A DNA stretch of 64,000 nt from assembly GCA_023055505.1 (NCBI GenBank), contig JALIRH010000003.1, forward strand, positions 31,932,842-31,996,841, in the 5' to 3' direction. Under the pieces are notes generated by a model that did not search any database, was not told the DNA's origin, and saw only the letters and a program-made list of their open reading frames with translations. Source of the stretch: Callipepla californica brunnescens. Taxonomy: Eukaryota; Chordata; Aves; Galliformes; Odontophoridae. Position numbers and translations under genes: made by a program. This document shows, piece by piece, positions 13,861-24,563 of this stretch. How positions within the stretch are numbered: the first letter of the stretch is position 1; every line of letters starts with the position of its first letter.

Positions 13861-14015
13861 AGGAGGAAATATGCTTTACAAAGCGCAAATGAGTACTGGT
13901 TTTAGAGGTAAAGGTGACCTACCTCAAAGCTGCTCAGATCCCAAAGAACAGATGTGCCCTAGCTACCCAGGTATAATGGAACAGTGCTTCACACATCATC
14001 ATGGTTAGAGCCAGG

Positions 14016-14044
14016 TAAATAAATAAATAAATAAATAAATAAAA
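14016..14044 (+). repeat. (TAAA)n microsatellite
   Basis: Seven tandem TAAA units run uninterrupted, followed by AATAATG. It is an ordinary tetranucleotide microsatellite and is likely length-polymorphic. Confidence 0.95.
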
Positions 14045-15360
14045 TAATGTGATGAATATTTTATGCACTGAAAAATGCAAGTTCAGGCTGACCAAACCTG
14101 CATCTGTGCTGAATTCAGCAAAGAGCTGTGGCCAAAATGTGCATATTTGAATAAAATGAAAAGTCTAAGCAGCTTGCTGTGTGTGATGCACTCCTGCTTT
14201 TCATGCTGACATGATGTTTTGAGAGTAGAATTGGGCTTTCGGTAAGGTAGAAACACCTAAAACTAGCATGAAGTGTTGATCTGTAAGTTAAGAGAAACAT
14301 TGTGCTGAGTCTGTCGCATTGCTTTGCTGTTTGTTTTTCCTTTTTGGTGTTGACATCAATGTGACTGTGATTTCAGCTGTGGTTTCCAGTGAGCACTGCA
14401 GCATGCCTGCGGCTGGAAGGAGCTTTTTGCTGCTGTTCAGCCCATGCCACCTCGCACAGCCACGGGGCACCGCTGCTTCGCCCACGTGGCATACACCCTG
14501 CTCCCATGAGCAGCAGAGCCTCCAGCACCATCATACACTATCAGTCTGACACAGAAATGCTCCTTGATCTCCTGTTTAATGTCTAGCACCAGATCAGTGG
14601 GAAATACCAGACCTGCAGCACCCCGTGACCTGTCCCGGTAGAACTGAGCTGCCCTGGGTACACCTGCTCTGCAAAGCCTAGAGAACATTGCTGGGATTCC
14701 TTTTTCCGCCCAAGTTCCCTACGCGCAGCAGGAGCCAGGGGACTGTAGCCTGGGATGCTGCTCTGTCTCAAGCCCAAAGGGCCAGGTTTTTCCTGAAATA
14801 ACATCCACCTCTTGCTTTGCTGCCTGCTGGGCTCAGCTGATGCACATGGAGGAGCCTAAATAAAGAACCGCAGAGCTCAGAGCCCAGGCTTTTCCTCTCC
14901 ACTACCTGCATTCTTTTGCATTCATTAAAAAACAAACAAACCTGTTTCCTGATAGCAGGGAGGGAAATCGACGGGCCGTGGCTTTTTTCTTTCACTTGCA
15001 ATGGCTCAGATACTCCGGGGAGGAGCACCTCTGAGGGACCTACAATGGAGATGAGACAGAACAAGCAACAAATGTCTCCATCCCTCAAGGATGTGAGAAG
15101 GGAGAGGGATGGGAAAAGTGAAAAGTGTGGGCATTGTTCTATCAACCAGATGCCAGGGAGGGGACTGGACTATTCCCAGTCTAGCTCAGAGACCTGCCAG
15201 GGGTGGCATCGATTGGAAGGGTGGAGCAACACGGCCTCGTATTTTTGCAGCAAGGATTGGCTCTCTGAAGGAGAGCTAAAAGAAACAACAGCTTCCCAAT
15301 GAGCACAGAAATTGAGAGAAAACAGTAGAAAACGTCCCCAGATTACAGGGGTATAAAGAT
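14045..15360. other. Unique non-coding sequence
   Basis: No repeat or exon is recognised. Overlapping frames up to 128 codons on opposite strands (14768-15302) have no domain. Confidence 0.45.
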
Positions 15361-15690
15361 AGCCCTGGAAGCGGCCGCGCTCCTTGGCGCAGAGTCGCCA
15401 GTGCCGGGAAGTGCCTCACATCCTGTTCTTTGTATTGTTCTCCCAACTTGTCTGGTGGCTGGGAAAGTTTCTTCCAGCAATTTACCCCGCCCTCACCCTG
15501 CAGCTGGCCGGCCTGCCGCTATTGATTCACTTCCCCAGGCATTTCTCTTACTGTCATGCTCTTGTGGCATCAAAGCAGCCTCTGGACCCGGGGAGGGGGG
15601 TGGCCGCAGCCCTCACTGCCAGAGGAAACTTTTCCTGCATACCAACATTTTTTAACCGCAGGGAATAGCGGCCACGGGAGTGTGGGTAAA
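15361..15690. promoter_or_regulatory. CpG-enriched patch
   Basis: CpG dinucleotides are clearly denser than in the surrounding kilobases. About six fall in the first 60 bases (around the GCGGCCGCGC core at 15371-15380) and more follow at 15488-15680. A G-rich run lies at 15589-15600. In vertebrates such patches often mark promoters or enhancers that are unmethylated in the germ line. It is shorter and weaker than a standard CpG island. Confidence 0.4.
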
Positions 15691-15782
15691 TGAATGCTCA
15701 GCTGAGGGACAGGTGGATTTAGGAGGCATTACTGCTGCTTTATGTGAGAGGAGATGCGTTTCAGTGCCCAGCGCTGCTCCAT

Positions 15783-15843
15783 TATATATAAGGCTGCTTT
15801 CTCTGCCTCTCAGCACAAAATCAAACTCGCAGCACAAAGAGCC
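15783..15843 (+). promoter_or_regulatory. TATA-like candidate promoter
   Basis: TATATATAAGG (15783-15793) is a strong TATA-box match. A pyrimidine-rich segment follows, with an initiator-like TCAGC at about 15810-15814. The roughly 29-base spacing is right for a TATA promoter. It lies about 100 bases downstream of a CpG-enriched patch. The first ATG (15843) opens only a five-codon frame. No transcript evidence is available. TATA-like words also occur by chance in AT-rich DNA. Confidence 0.25.
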
Positions 15844-17560
15844 ATGGGTTTAGATATATAATTGGATCAAATTGTGTGTAATGACCTTGTCTGGTCTATT
15901 GTGCCTTTGTTTTCCACTGCAGCTTGCACCAGAGCAGGTACCATGTTTACACTGCAGTCAGGGTGACCTGACTCTCAGCCATCCTGGATTCATTCTTCAG
16001 CTAATGGAAAGAGTTTCTTTGCCCTGGAAAGAGTGGGTCCTTCAGAAAGGGCTGCTGTCCAGCCTCAGGCTGGCCGTGCCAGTGCTAAACAACCCTTCTG
16101 ACTGCATACTCTGTGTTCAGCCCAGCAGAACGAGGCTGCAGAGAGCTGTGGGTGACTGCTCATGTACTGAGATGAGTATGGGTGATGGGTTGGTGGACCA
16201 GAGGGTTCACGAGAGCGGTATGCAAGCACAGAGCTTGAACCCCGAGGCTGCAATTAAATCTCACCTGAGGCTGGCTGCTTAAGTAAAGCAAGTCATGTTT
16301 AACTGCACGAAAGAACATCATGTAATGGAAATCTAATTGTGTTGAACAGTACCCAACATAAGGTTATGGCTTATGGATTAACAGCAGGAACTCATGCCAT
16401 GGACTGGAAACTCATCTGGAACCAGCAGAAAGGGAAAAGGGCACATTGGTGATTAATGACTTGGGGTGCCCATGGGACGCAGTTATGGCAAGACATGTAT
16501 GCTCCCAGGATGCACCAGAAAGTAAGTCCAGCAGAAGAGGTGAAGTACCAAAGCCAGAGAGTATGGCTTACTGGCATATAGTGGAACTGGCCCATGCAAT
16601 GTGACAGCCACCTCCAGGAAGCAGCCTGAGGAATGTTCACATGCACAAGAACCTGCTGTTATGCTGAGGGCTGTGGATGGCCTCCCAGAGGGACAAAAAC
16701 AAGCATCATCCTTTTGTCATCATGTAAGGATGAGAGCTACCTGAGCCGAATAACAGTTTTCTGTATGTCACAAGAGAAGCTGGACTTGCTCACAGCTGTG
16801 ATGCAAAAGGTTTCTCTTGGGCAGAGCAGTTCTGATGCAGCCCAACAGTCAGAGCACAGGTACAAAATCCATAGCAAGTTTTGTGACAGTCAGGTCACAC
16901 CAGGACAAGAGCACTGTGAGGCAGTGTGTGATGGGAGAAGCCATCCTCATCCTGTGAGACTAGGGGAAAAAAACAGAATCTGAATGGAAAATGTGCATAG
17001 CCATTTGAGCCAGTAAAGAAAATTTCCCTGCTAATGTGCCACGGAACTCTTCAAGCACTAGAAGTAGCCAGCCTTTGATCTCATGCCTTTAATGCACTCC
17101 GTAAAAGACACAATGGCTCCAAATCCTCTCTTGCGTTATTGCTTGCTTGGCTTAAAGGCACGAAGCACTGCCAAGGGCATCTCCTGATAGCTACGAGAGA
17201 AAAGGAAGAGTAAAAGAAAAGAAATGATTTCATGGCAAAGTCCATCAAGCACTGCGGTGGGCAGGCAGGGTGAAGGCAGAGCGCAGAGGTGACCTTGTGT
17301 GGCACATTTAAAAACACCAGATGCCACCACACATCCCACTGCGCCGGCTTCACGCTCCCTTCTTTGTCACAACTCGACACATCCCCTACAGCACGATAGA
17401 AACTGTAAGTAATTTAAAAGCACAACTAATTACCTCAGAGAGCTGTTTAAGTACCCAAACCTACAGCAGCCACAGGACACTTCCCAACGCTACAGGCATC
17501 CAGAAGAGTAATTCAGAGCAAACCGTCTCACTGGAGGAGGCCCATGAGCGCACGGTGCCA
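15844..17560. other. Unique non-coding sequence
   Basis: No gene is supported. The segment near 16480-16540 has a vague CR1 flavour ('ggatgcaccagaaagtaag') but not enough to call. Frames up to 136 codons show no domain. Confidence 0.4.
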
Positions 17561-18180
17561 AGGGAAAATGCCCTTTTAGGATTTGCTGCTACAGCCGCCG
17601 GGGTGCAGAGCAAGAAGCCTTCATCTCCAAAGAGCAGAAAGCCCATTGCTGCCTCAGCCTCCTGATAACCCAAGGAAGAAGTCACATCTGCGCAGCTTTT
17701 TTTTATATGTCTCGAGTGCTCCATTTTGCAGGAGCTGGGAGGCAGCAGGGAGAGGTGAGAGCCGGGGGCTGCGAGCAGGGCACAGCGGCCAGCACAGCCT
17801 GCAGTGCCTCCTGCCAGCAGCCCCTGTGCGGGGAGGTCAGAGCCAGCAGTCCCCACAATTGGAGTCTTGTGTCAGACGTGTGAGAAAACTCTCCCTTTCC
17901 TGTCGCACGCTGCCGCCACCACAGCTGCGGGCCCCCTTGGACTTGAATAGACAGAGCCGCGCTGCTGCCAAGGAGCATCCAGATGTGTGCGGGGTGACTC
18001 AGGATTTACTGGCACTTCATACGCGAGATCAGATTCGGGCCAGGTCGGTGCTGTTTGGTAAATTAGCTTTTTACAATCTAATATCCTTACTTTGGCTCTT
18101 TTTTTCCCCCCAGCGTCTTGAAAGGAGAGAAAAAAGTGATCCAAGGTGCCAACGCCTCAGACCACTTTAAAGGGCCTCTG
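17561..18180. promoter_or_regulatory. CpG-enriched region with splice-acceptor-like site
   Basis: CpG is enriched in several sub-blocks (17596-17605, 17755-17845, 17895-18050). The region also carries an AP-1 type TGACTCAG (17995-18002). A strong acceptor-like pyrimidine tract ends in CAG at 18111-18113. GTGAGG at 18180 could act as a donor, which would give a 66-base exon. A 195-codon open frame crosses the region but looks like chance. It could be the 5' part of a non-coding transcript or an enhancer. Confidence 0.28.
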
Positions 18181-18834
18181 TGAGGTGTCTGCTCTCTGAC
18201 CCACCTTCCTCAGTGCAAAATTTCCCCAGTATCGTGATTTAATACAAACACCACAGCAAGCTGGCAGTTATACTGGTATTCATGCAAGGTGATTGCAAAG
18301 ACACTGCCCTGTGAGCAGAATAAGGTTCTCTTTAGCAAAGAACTCTCTGTGCAAGCTCAGAGATGAACAGTAACTATGTGGCTTTTCCAGGGGGCTGCGG
18401 AAATCACAGCATGGCCGGAGTGTGAGCTGTGCTCCTTGGCCAGTGAGAGACCTGCAGGACCCACAGTGGGACTGGCAGTATTCACATGTACCAAGAGGCC
18501 CTGGTTAAGCTCTGGGAGGCAGCTTCAGGAGAGCACCAGAGTGTGGCTTTTTGACCGAAGGCACACTGCATCTGTCTGGTTTACTGGTCTTCTGATGCAG
18601 ACCTAGCTTGGAGGGTTGTGGGATTCTCCCGTGAAGTGAGATTTTTATAGCACAGCCATATTTTGCAACAAGCCTCCAGCCTGCCTAGGATGCCCCTGTC
18701 AAGTTCCATTTTTCAGGCTCTTTGTGCAAAAATGATACTTAATGGAGGAGCCTCGCTGGTGTGTGCTCAAGCAAGGGGGAAAGAAGACACAACATGCAAT
18801 CCATAAATAGAGACACTTTAGAGGCTCTTTAAAC
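18181..18834. other. Unique non-coding sequence
   Basis: Nothing recognisable; short chance frames only. Confidence 0.5.
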
Positions 18835-18985
18835 ATTCACGCTTTTTGCATAATTGATGACTTTCCATAATAGATATGGATGATAAACAGCCTTAAATAA
18901 AATGAAAATTTATCAGTGTCATATCATTTATCAGCATTATGTTAAATTGGAAAGTATGGGGAAAATATTACCATGTACTCAAATG
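18835..18985. promoter_or_regulatory. AT-rich block with repeated TTTATCAG, candidate enhancer
   Basis: TTTATCAG occurs at 18909-18916 and again at 18927-18934, 18 bases apart. It reads CTGATAAA on the other strand, a GATA-type site overlapping a CDX/HOX-like TTTAT. GATAAAC and TAATAG/ATAATTG words lie within 60 bases upstream. The block is very AT-rich and lacks CpG. The function is inferred from motif clustering alone. Confidence 0.28.
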
Positions 18986-21526
18986 AAATCAGTGAAAGGG
19001 AGAATAATTTGGGGGCTGCATCATTGCATTCATCAAGGTTTTTAATGAGACAGCCAACAGCTAAGAAACTCTGCTAAGACACGGGGAGACAGAGGCAGAA
19101 TTTGGCAGGCACATTCATATACACAGTATGTCACCATATATCTACAGTGGGTCGTCAGAAGCCATCTCTGGCTTTGAAAGGCCAAAAGCAGGTCTGTTCT
19201 CCAGGTTGGGTCATACCGTTCAGTGCATACCTTCTCTATACATGTCCCTGCAGCTAACCAAATCCCACTGTGCTGTGGGGGAGATGGGCACTTTCAGCAA
19301 GAGTTTGGTCCCACTTAGTGTATAAGTGAGACAAGCTTTGTGGGATGACTGCTCCTGCTCATGCACTGCGAGCAGAACTAGGACAGTCAGCTTGGTCTGC
19401 TACGACTTTCAAACTTCTGCAGTCAGCTTGGATGAATCCCACCTTTGGGAAAGCAGGGCTTTCTCAAGGGAATTTTAGTCACTCCAAATTAGTTCGAAGT
19501 GTGAAGGCTCCCACGTCAGGGAATGAAGCAAAGTTTCTTCATGATGATGGCAATAGGTGTCATGAGGCACTTCAGCTTCTTCAGTGCAAACCGATGAGGA
19601 ATCTTCCATGCCCTGCAACTCCTCATTCCCCATGATTTTTCAAAAATAATTGACAGAGGCTGAGAAGGTCAGTGTATTCTCTCAGCGTCCGCCCTAACGC
19701 AGTATGCTTGTGTAGATAGGTTTGATTTTTCCAAGTATTCCCCTATCAGCTCTTTGCTATCTGTGTTGACAAGGTCAGTGAAAAGACAGACCAACCAACC
19801 AAACAAAACAAGAACAATAACAAAAAAAAAAAAAAAAAAGGAAAATTCAGTGTTTTTCACTTGCCTGCAGCATTTTTAAACCTATGGATGGGAAGCAAGG
19901 CTTTCTTGTCACTTGGAATACACACTGTGCTTGTGAAGTGAGAGGTAAGTACTTCCTATGGCCAAAGACAAGACAGCCTGCAAGAGGCAAGCCAGTGAGC
20001 TGCTTCTCCAGGACCTGCTAGCAAGAGGCTGCTTCAGGCTGCTGGACATGTCTGCTGTTGGGACCACTCCTACTCTTTGACTCTGACACAGCTACTTTGC
20101 CTTACACAAGGCTCAGAGTTGGGGTTCTCTGCTGAGGTCAGCAGTGGCTCTGACTGCCCAGTCCCAGAGCAGGCTGGAGCTGGTGTCACCAGTGATTTAT
20201 ACCTACAGTGAACCTGAGGTACCTACAGTCAGTATGTCTTGAACAGAGAGCGCAGACACCCAAAGAAATTTCTGCTGCTCTTCGTGTGCCTTTTTTTTTT
20301 TTCCCTTTCTTAAATTTGCAAAGCCTGTCCCTGATCCCCGTTGGACTTTGGTGCTCCTCCCGCAGCCCATGAGGCATCCTGCTGACTGCACTGTGGTGGG
20401 ATCAGCGCCAGCAGGTCCTCGGGCAGGGCTGGGGCCAGGAGGACAAAGCAGCTAGTCCAGCAGGCCTGGCTCCCAGCAACAGCACAGGGCTCTTGTGCAA
20501 TCTTCCTTGAAACAAGTTCAACTTGGCTGGGAGCAAAGCATTTGCGCATGGCCTGGAAGCTGGATCGAGTACTATAAACAAAAGGAAACACAAAGAGGGA
20601 GAGCGCGGTGTCCTGCTGCGAGGGGTTTGGCCAGAGGAGCAGCATCTGACACTAGCCAAGCCATGCTGAGCCACAAGTGCCCGGAAGATGAGGAAATGTG
20701 GTGTGGGGGGGACTGTGGCTGGGACTGCTCCTGGGTAGGGGAGCACAGGTGGAAGAGCTCAGGGCCCATCCTGGAGCATTCTGCACCAAAGAGCTGCAAG
20801 TACAGGGATGCAGAGAATGGGAATTGGGTGAGGAGGCAAGGAGAGACTTAGAATATAGCCGTAGAAATGCATCCTCCAGGACAAATTCAAGCTGGCTGGT
20901 GGGGAACAGGGGACCTCCTGCACTTTCACACAAGGTGCTGAGGAGGACACCATGTGGGATCCAGTTGCAGGTTGCAGTTTCCATGCGGCCCAGGGGGGTG
21001 TTCAGGCCATTCCTGTGAAAGAAAGGAAACTGCTGCCTATTAGGTGCTCTCATGTGTGAAACTTGTGCCTGCCCAGTTATTTTGACTGTACAAGAAGCAT
21101 TTGCACCACCCATCGCAGGCACCCGGGCATCAGACATCCTCCAAGTGCACAGGTGGTGCTGGTGAGGGGCAAGGCTGAGCTCGCCCAGGCCTGGCAGTTT
21201 GCCATTCTGGAGCTGCACAGAGAAGTTCCTACACCCAAACCTCTTGCCTGACCCTTCGCAGGAACCGTGGCCATGGAAAAGGCTCTTTGTGGCCAGGGTG
21301 TTTCTGTGCCTCAGCAGTCCCACTTGGCTGGGACAGCCCATGTGGGCCTTTAGTAGTCAGCACTAAATAGAGCATCCCTCTAGCTGCAATCTCCTGTGCC
21401 AGCTGCTGAGCTCAGGCTAACTGGCCCAGAGCTGAAGAACCACAGAACTTTCACAGAGCCTCCGCTGCCTCTCCCCAGCTGGGCAAATGTTGGGACTGTG
21501 CATCCCGCAAGGCCTCACCCCACACC
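18986..21526. other. Unique non-coding sequence with a poly-A and a poly-T run
   Basis: An 18-base A run lies at 19822-19839 and a 12-base T run at 20291-20302. The longest open frame in the window (minus, 20652-21341, 229 codons) is here. It has no domain, signal peptide or family signature, and a frame of this length is expected about once or less by chance in this much sequence. Confidence 0.45.
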
Positions 21527-21547
21527 GGGGGGGGGGGGTGGGGGGGG
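21527..21547 (+). repeat. G-run pair, possible quadruplex
   Basis: Twelve G (21527-21538), one T, then eight G (21540-21547). This is a strong intramolecular G-quadruplex candidate on the plus strand. It is also a site where sequencing and assembly length errors are likely. Confidence 0.9.
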
Positions 21548-21689
21548 ATCTGCATCCAGAGGTGCTTTGGAGCCTGTGTGGCTGAGGGCAGCAGAGGGGA
21601 CAGCAGGTCACAGCAGCTAGGGTGCTGGGAGACAGACCCACAGCTGGAGAAGGACTGCTGGAGCCAAAGAGGGCAAGGTGCACTTCTGA

Positions 21690-21876
21690 ACAGCAAAGTG
21701 CATTAGATAGTGTTGGAGTCTCCCAAAGGAAGCCCCATCACTTGAATCGTTGGAGACTAGGATGGACAAAATGTTGGATAATGTCCAGGAGAGGATAACT
21801 CCTCATCAGCAAGGACAGAGATGAATAAGATGAATACCTGGGCCTATTCCATCTCCATGAATCTAATGCACTCATG
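21690..21876 (+). mobile_element. CR1 LINE 3'-end relic
   Basis: The segment matches the CR1 3' region: 'gttggagtctccc', a 'cacttgaatcgttggagactaggatggacaaa' phrase (21739-21770), 'gaggataactcct' (21793-21805), and the terminal 'cctattccatctccatgaatct' phrase (21843-21864), which is a decayed form of the usual CR1 end. It is a short 5'-truncated copy in plus orientation with no coding capacity. A 21-base A run begins about 20 bases further on, at 21897. Confidence 0.8.
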
Positions 21877-21896
21877 TTGTTGTTTTAAGTGCCTGG

Positions 21897-21917
21897 AAAA
21901 AAAAAAAAAAAAAAAAG
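21897..21917 (+). repeat. Poly-A run (A21)
   Basis: Uninterrupted A run shortly after a CR1 3' end. CR1 elements do not use poly-A tails, so the run is probably independent slippage. Confidence 0.95.
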
Positions 21918-22319
21918 AAGTGCCTTTCCTGTGCCATCAGCGCATCTCAGCACAGAGTGGGGATGGACAGGAGCCCAGCAGGGGAGCACACTGCCATCCC
22001 CTTTGACACAGCAGCAGGGAACTGGGCAGCTATTGCCTTGCTCTGCAGCCTCACAGACAGGCAAGGTAGAGGGCAGCATCCTACCTTTCCACCCTTAGGC
22101 ACAGAGCCAAACCTACTGCCAGGCTGACCAAAGGTCTTACCAATGGCAGGAGACCAGAGCATAAAGCTCTGCTTTGCCCTGTTTTTTCCCAAGAAATCCC
22201 AGTGCTCCTGGAATTCACTTCCCAGGAAGGCACCCCTCCAGCTTGCCCCTGCCCAGGGCACCTGCAAGCACCCCATCCTGGGAAGCACAAAGGGCAGTTC
22301 CCATCCTGGGAAAACCACT

Positions 22320-22395
22320 CACAGCATCTCTTCTGACAGCTGATTCTGTAATTATTTGGTTGCAATTAATTGCTAATTAATTCCTGAGTTCTGTT
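22320..22395. promoter_or_regulatory. Homeodomain-site cluster
   Basis: Within 35 bases there are TAATTA at 22349-22354, a perfect 12-base palindrome GCAATTAATTGC at 22362-22373 and a second TAATTA at 22374-22379, extended by ATTC. TAATTA is the core site of many homeodomain factors (for example LHX, PRRX and MSX families), and palindromic ATTA pairs allow dimer binding. An E-box-like CAGCTG lies just upstream (22337-22342). Activity is inference. Confidence 0.33.
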
Positions 22396-23770
22396 ATTTG
22401 CAGCTGGGCAGGGGGAGCATGGCTGCTGGCAGGCAGCACGCCGCCTGGTAGAAGCACGCACCTCCACGCAGGGAAGGGAGCTACTGAACAATGTAGGCCA
22501 TTGCCTGGTTAACCGTTAACAACTCATAAAATCCCAGGTCCCTGCACAACAGGCAGAGTCCTCCCAGGGCTGTTAGAAAATCCTATTTCTTGCCAGTTAT
22601 GAAACAGAGGTTTTGATGTGCTGCCAACTTTGATGTGGAGCTCTGGGAGCAGAACACTTGCTGCACTGCAAGCTTCTTACATAAAGCTTTCCTAGCAGCC
22701 TCCGCTTGTCATGCTGTGTGTCCCTCTGTCCATCCATGCACTGTAAAGCCTGAGTGACCCAACTCAGAGCCAGAGCAGCCATCTGTCTCTGTGCACCCAG
22801 AGCTCTTTGAGGCCAAATAGCAGAAGCAGACAAGGGCTGTATGCACCAGCATGGCTGCCAGCAGCTGGGTCCACCCCAAGAGCCAGTAGGCACACCTATG
22901 TGCCTGGCTCCTAGAGCAGGAGCTTTCCATCATTGACTCATCACTCATGTAGAGCACACAATCCTCGCCAGGCCGCTTGTGTGCAGTGATAAGAGGAAGC
23001 CCACATTGCATCCTGCAGTCCATGCCAAGGGAAACAGGAGCAGTGTGGCTAAGGAAGTGGGCCTGGGGAGAGGGGACGCAGTAGGAGGTGGGCTGTGGTG
23101 GGAGGCAGTGGGAAGGATGGGTCGGCTGCTGCGCAAATTCCTCAGAGGTAGCACTCTGGGGACTCCTGCAGTGCTGAGGAGCAGAGCATTGCCGTGCTGC
23201 TCAGAAAAAAAGAGACAAAGTGAAGAGAGGAGGATGCCCCACAGATGTCTAGAAGCAAAAAAAAAAACCCAACAACTGGACCACGAGGGAAGAAATGCAG
23301 TCTATCCCTGCCATGGCCAGCAGCAACTAACAGCTCTCCTAAGCCCAGCAGTTTGCCAGCAGGACAGCAAGCAGGGCAGGCACCACTCTGCAGAGCCTGG
23401 GGCCCCACAGTGGGTAGGGGGGGTCCTGGCACACCAACAGCTTCAGGTCGCTTTGGGGTGCCGGGGTTGTTCCTTGCTCCCGGGCCCTTTAAATGGGCAC
23501 TCGTGCCAAGGCGATTTCTCAGTGGAGTTTCATAAGGAAGCACATGACGAGGGCAGTTGGAAACCACAGCTCTGCGAGCGCTGATTACAGCCTACTGAGG
23601 AAAATGAGATTTTTATCTTGCAGGAATTCAATTATGAAAAAGAAAAAAAAAAATACAGCACATCTGGCTTCATCCGCTTGAGCTCGCTGCACTTTGGGGG
23701 TTTTCATTTAACATTACCTAAAACATTGTGCTCTGTGGCGTGTGTGCATTTTTTTTCTTTTTTCCTGTTT
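22396..23770. other. Unique non-coding sequence
   Basis: A pair of GTTAAC words lies at 22508-22520 (HNF1/MYB-like). A 201-codon frame (22979-23584, plus) and an opposing 141-codon frame have no domain and look like chance in GC-rich DNA. There are A-runs of 11 bases at 23257 and 23643. Confidence 0.45.
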
Positions 23771-23787
23771 AAAAAAAAAAAAAAAAA
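23771..23787 (+). repeat. Poly-A run (A17)
   Basis: Uninterrupted A run next to a CAA microsatellite. Confidence 0.95.
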
Positions 23788-23795
23788 GAAAATAC

Positions 23796-23826
23796 AGCAA
23801 CAACAACAGCAACAACAACAACAACA
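23796..23826 (+). repeat. (CAA)n microsatellite
   Basis: About ten CAA units with one or two CAG interruptions. One frame reads as a glutamine run, but the frame has no other coding sign. Confidence 0.92.
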
Positions 23827-23939
23827 AAAAAAACCAACAAAGTCACCCTGCTGGCAGCTGAATGCAGCAGGGATGATGTCATTGGAACAGTTGGAGGAGA
23901 AAAGAGAAAAACAAGTCTGTGTGTGCTAATCCTGTTTGC

Positions 23940-24270
23940 TGCCCTGAAGGGGATGGAAGGCGGCCAAGGCGAGGAGTTCTGGGAAGCCATATAGGGGTGC
24001 CAAGCCCGCGCCGCCGCCAGCGCGGGGAACTGACATCTTTGTTCTCTGCAGCTGGGCAGCCCGCCAGCGGCCTCATTTCGGCGCTGCGGCATGATTACAC
24101 TGGACATCTGCCAGCTGAGCGCTCTGAGCCCCTTTTCTTCCCCGCGAGCTTTTTTTTGCCAAACAGCCAGCAGTTGCCATGGCAGTGGAAAGTAAAGCGA
24201 AAAATACTAACGCGCACGTATAGATAGAGGGGGAGATAAAAAACAACAACAAAGCGGAGGCACGCCTTGC
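23940..24270. promoter_or_regulatory. CpG-rich patch with RFX X-box-like palindrome
   Basis: This is the densest CpG stretch in the window, with roughly 20 CpG in about 300 bases and a CGCGCCGCCGCC core near 24008. It contains a near-perfect RFX X-box, GTTGCCATGGCAGT (24173-24186), against the known palindrome GTTGCC-AT-GGCAAC. A CArG-like CCATATAGGG lies at 23987. A good acceptor-like site (branch-like CTGAC, then a pyrimidine tract ending in CAG at 24051) lies inside. It is a plausible small CpG-island promoter. X-boxes are typical of ciliary and MHC class II genes. No adjoining coding exon is recognised. Confidence 0.42.
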
Positions 24271-24293
24271 TCCAGATGTGCCACATGTGCAGA

Positions 24294-24325
24294 TATAAAA
24301 AGCAAGCAAAGCTATTCGTCAAAGA
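24294..24325 (+). promoter_or_regulatory. TATA box candidate downstream of CpG patch
   Basis: TATAAAAA (24294-24301) lies at the downstream edge of the CpG-rich patch. An initiator-like TCA is at 24319-24321, the spacing expected for a TATA promoter. Downstream, the ATG at 24484 has a strong Kozak context (A at -3, G at +4) and begins a hydrophobic, signal-like 18 residues. The frame then runs into a 22-base A run and stops after about 31 codons, so it is not a convincing gene. Confidence 0.3.
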
Positions 24326-24541
24326 GCTGGAGACGGAGAGGAAAGGGCAGTAAGAGCCAAGAGGTGACATGAGGATAAGGCGAGGAGTGCCGCGGGCACA
24401 GCATCAGCACGGCCAGTGGGCAGCAGCGGGCAACCGGGGCTCTCCTCCTGCACTGAGGGAAGCAGGCTTTAACAGAGAGCAACATGGTGGCACTTTCACT
24501 ATTGCCTGCCTGCTCTGCTCTCTTTTATGTTGTGTGTGTTG

Positions 24542-24563
24542 AAAAAAAAAAAAAAAAAAAAAA
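24542..24563 (+). repeat. Poly-A run (A22)
   Basis: Uninterrupted A run. Together with adjacent bases it encodes a lysine stretch in two chance frames. Confidence 0.95.

Noticed and set aside
16380..16600. Possible CR1 fragment
   Set aside because: Only one phrase near 16500-16540 resembles CR1, and the flanks do not follow the consensus.
17583..18170. 195-codon open frame on the plus strand
   Set aside because: Composition looks like translated GC-rich non-coding DNA, with no recognisable motif. It crosses a likely splice-acceptor-like tract.
20652..21341. 229-codon open frame on the minus strand, the longest in the window
   Set aside because: No domain, signal peptide or known family. 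With some 128,000 codons read in six frames, one frame of this length is close to chance expectation. Opposing frames overlap it.
22979..23584. 201-codon open frame on the plus strand
   Set aside because: No domain; a 141-codon frame lies opposite. Typical of stop-poor GC-rich sequence.
23796..23929. Glutamine-run protein frame
   Set aside because: The polyglutamine comes only from the CAA microsatellite, next to poly-A lysine codons. No flanking protein signature.
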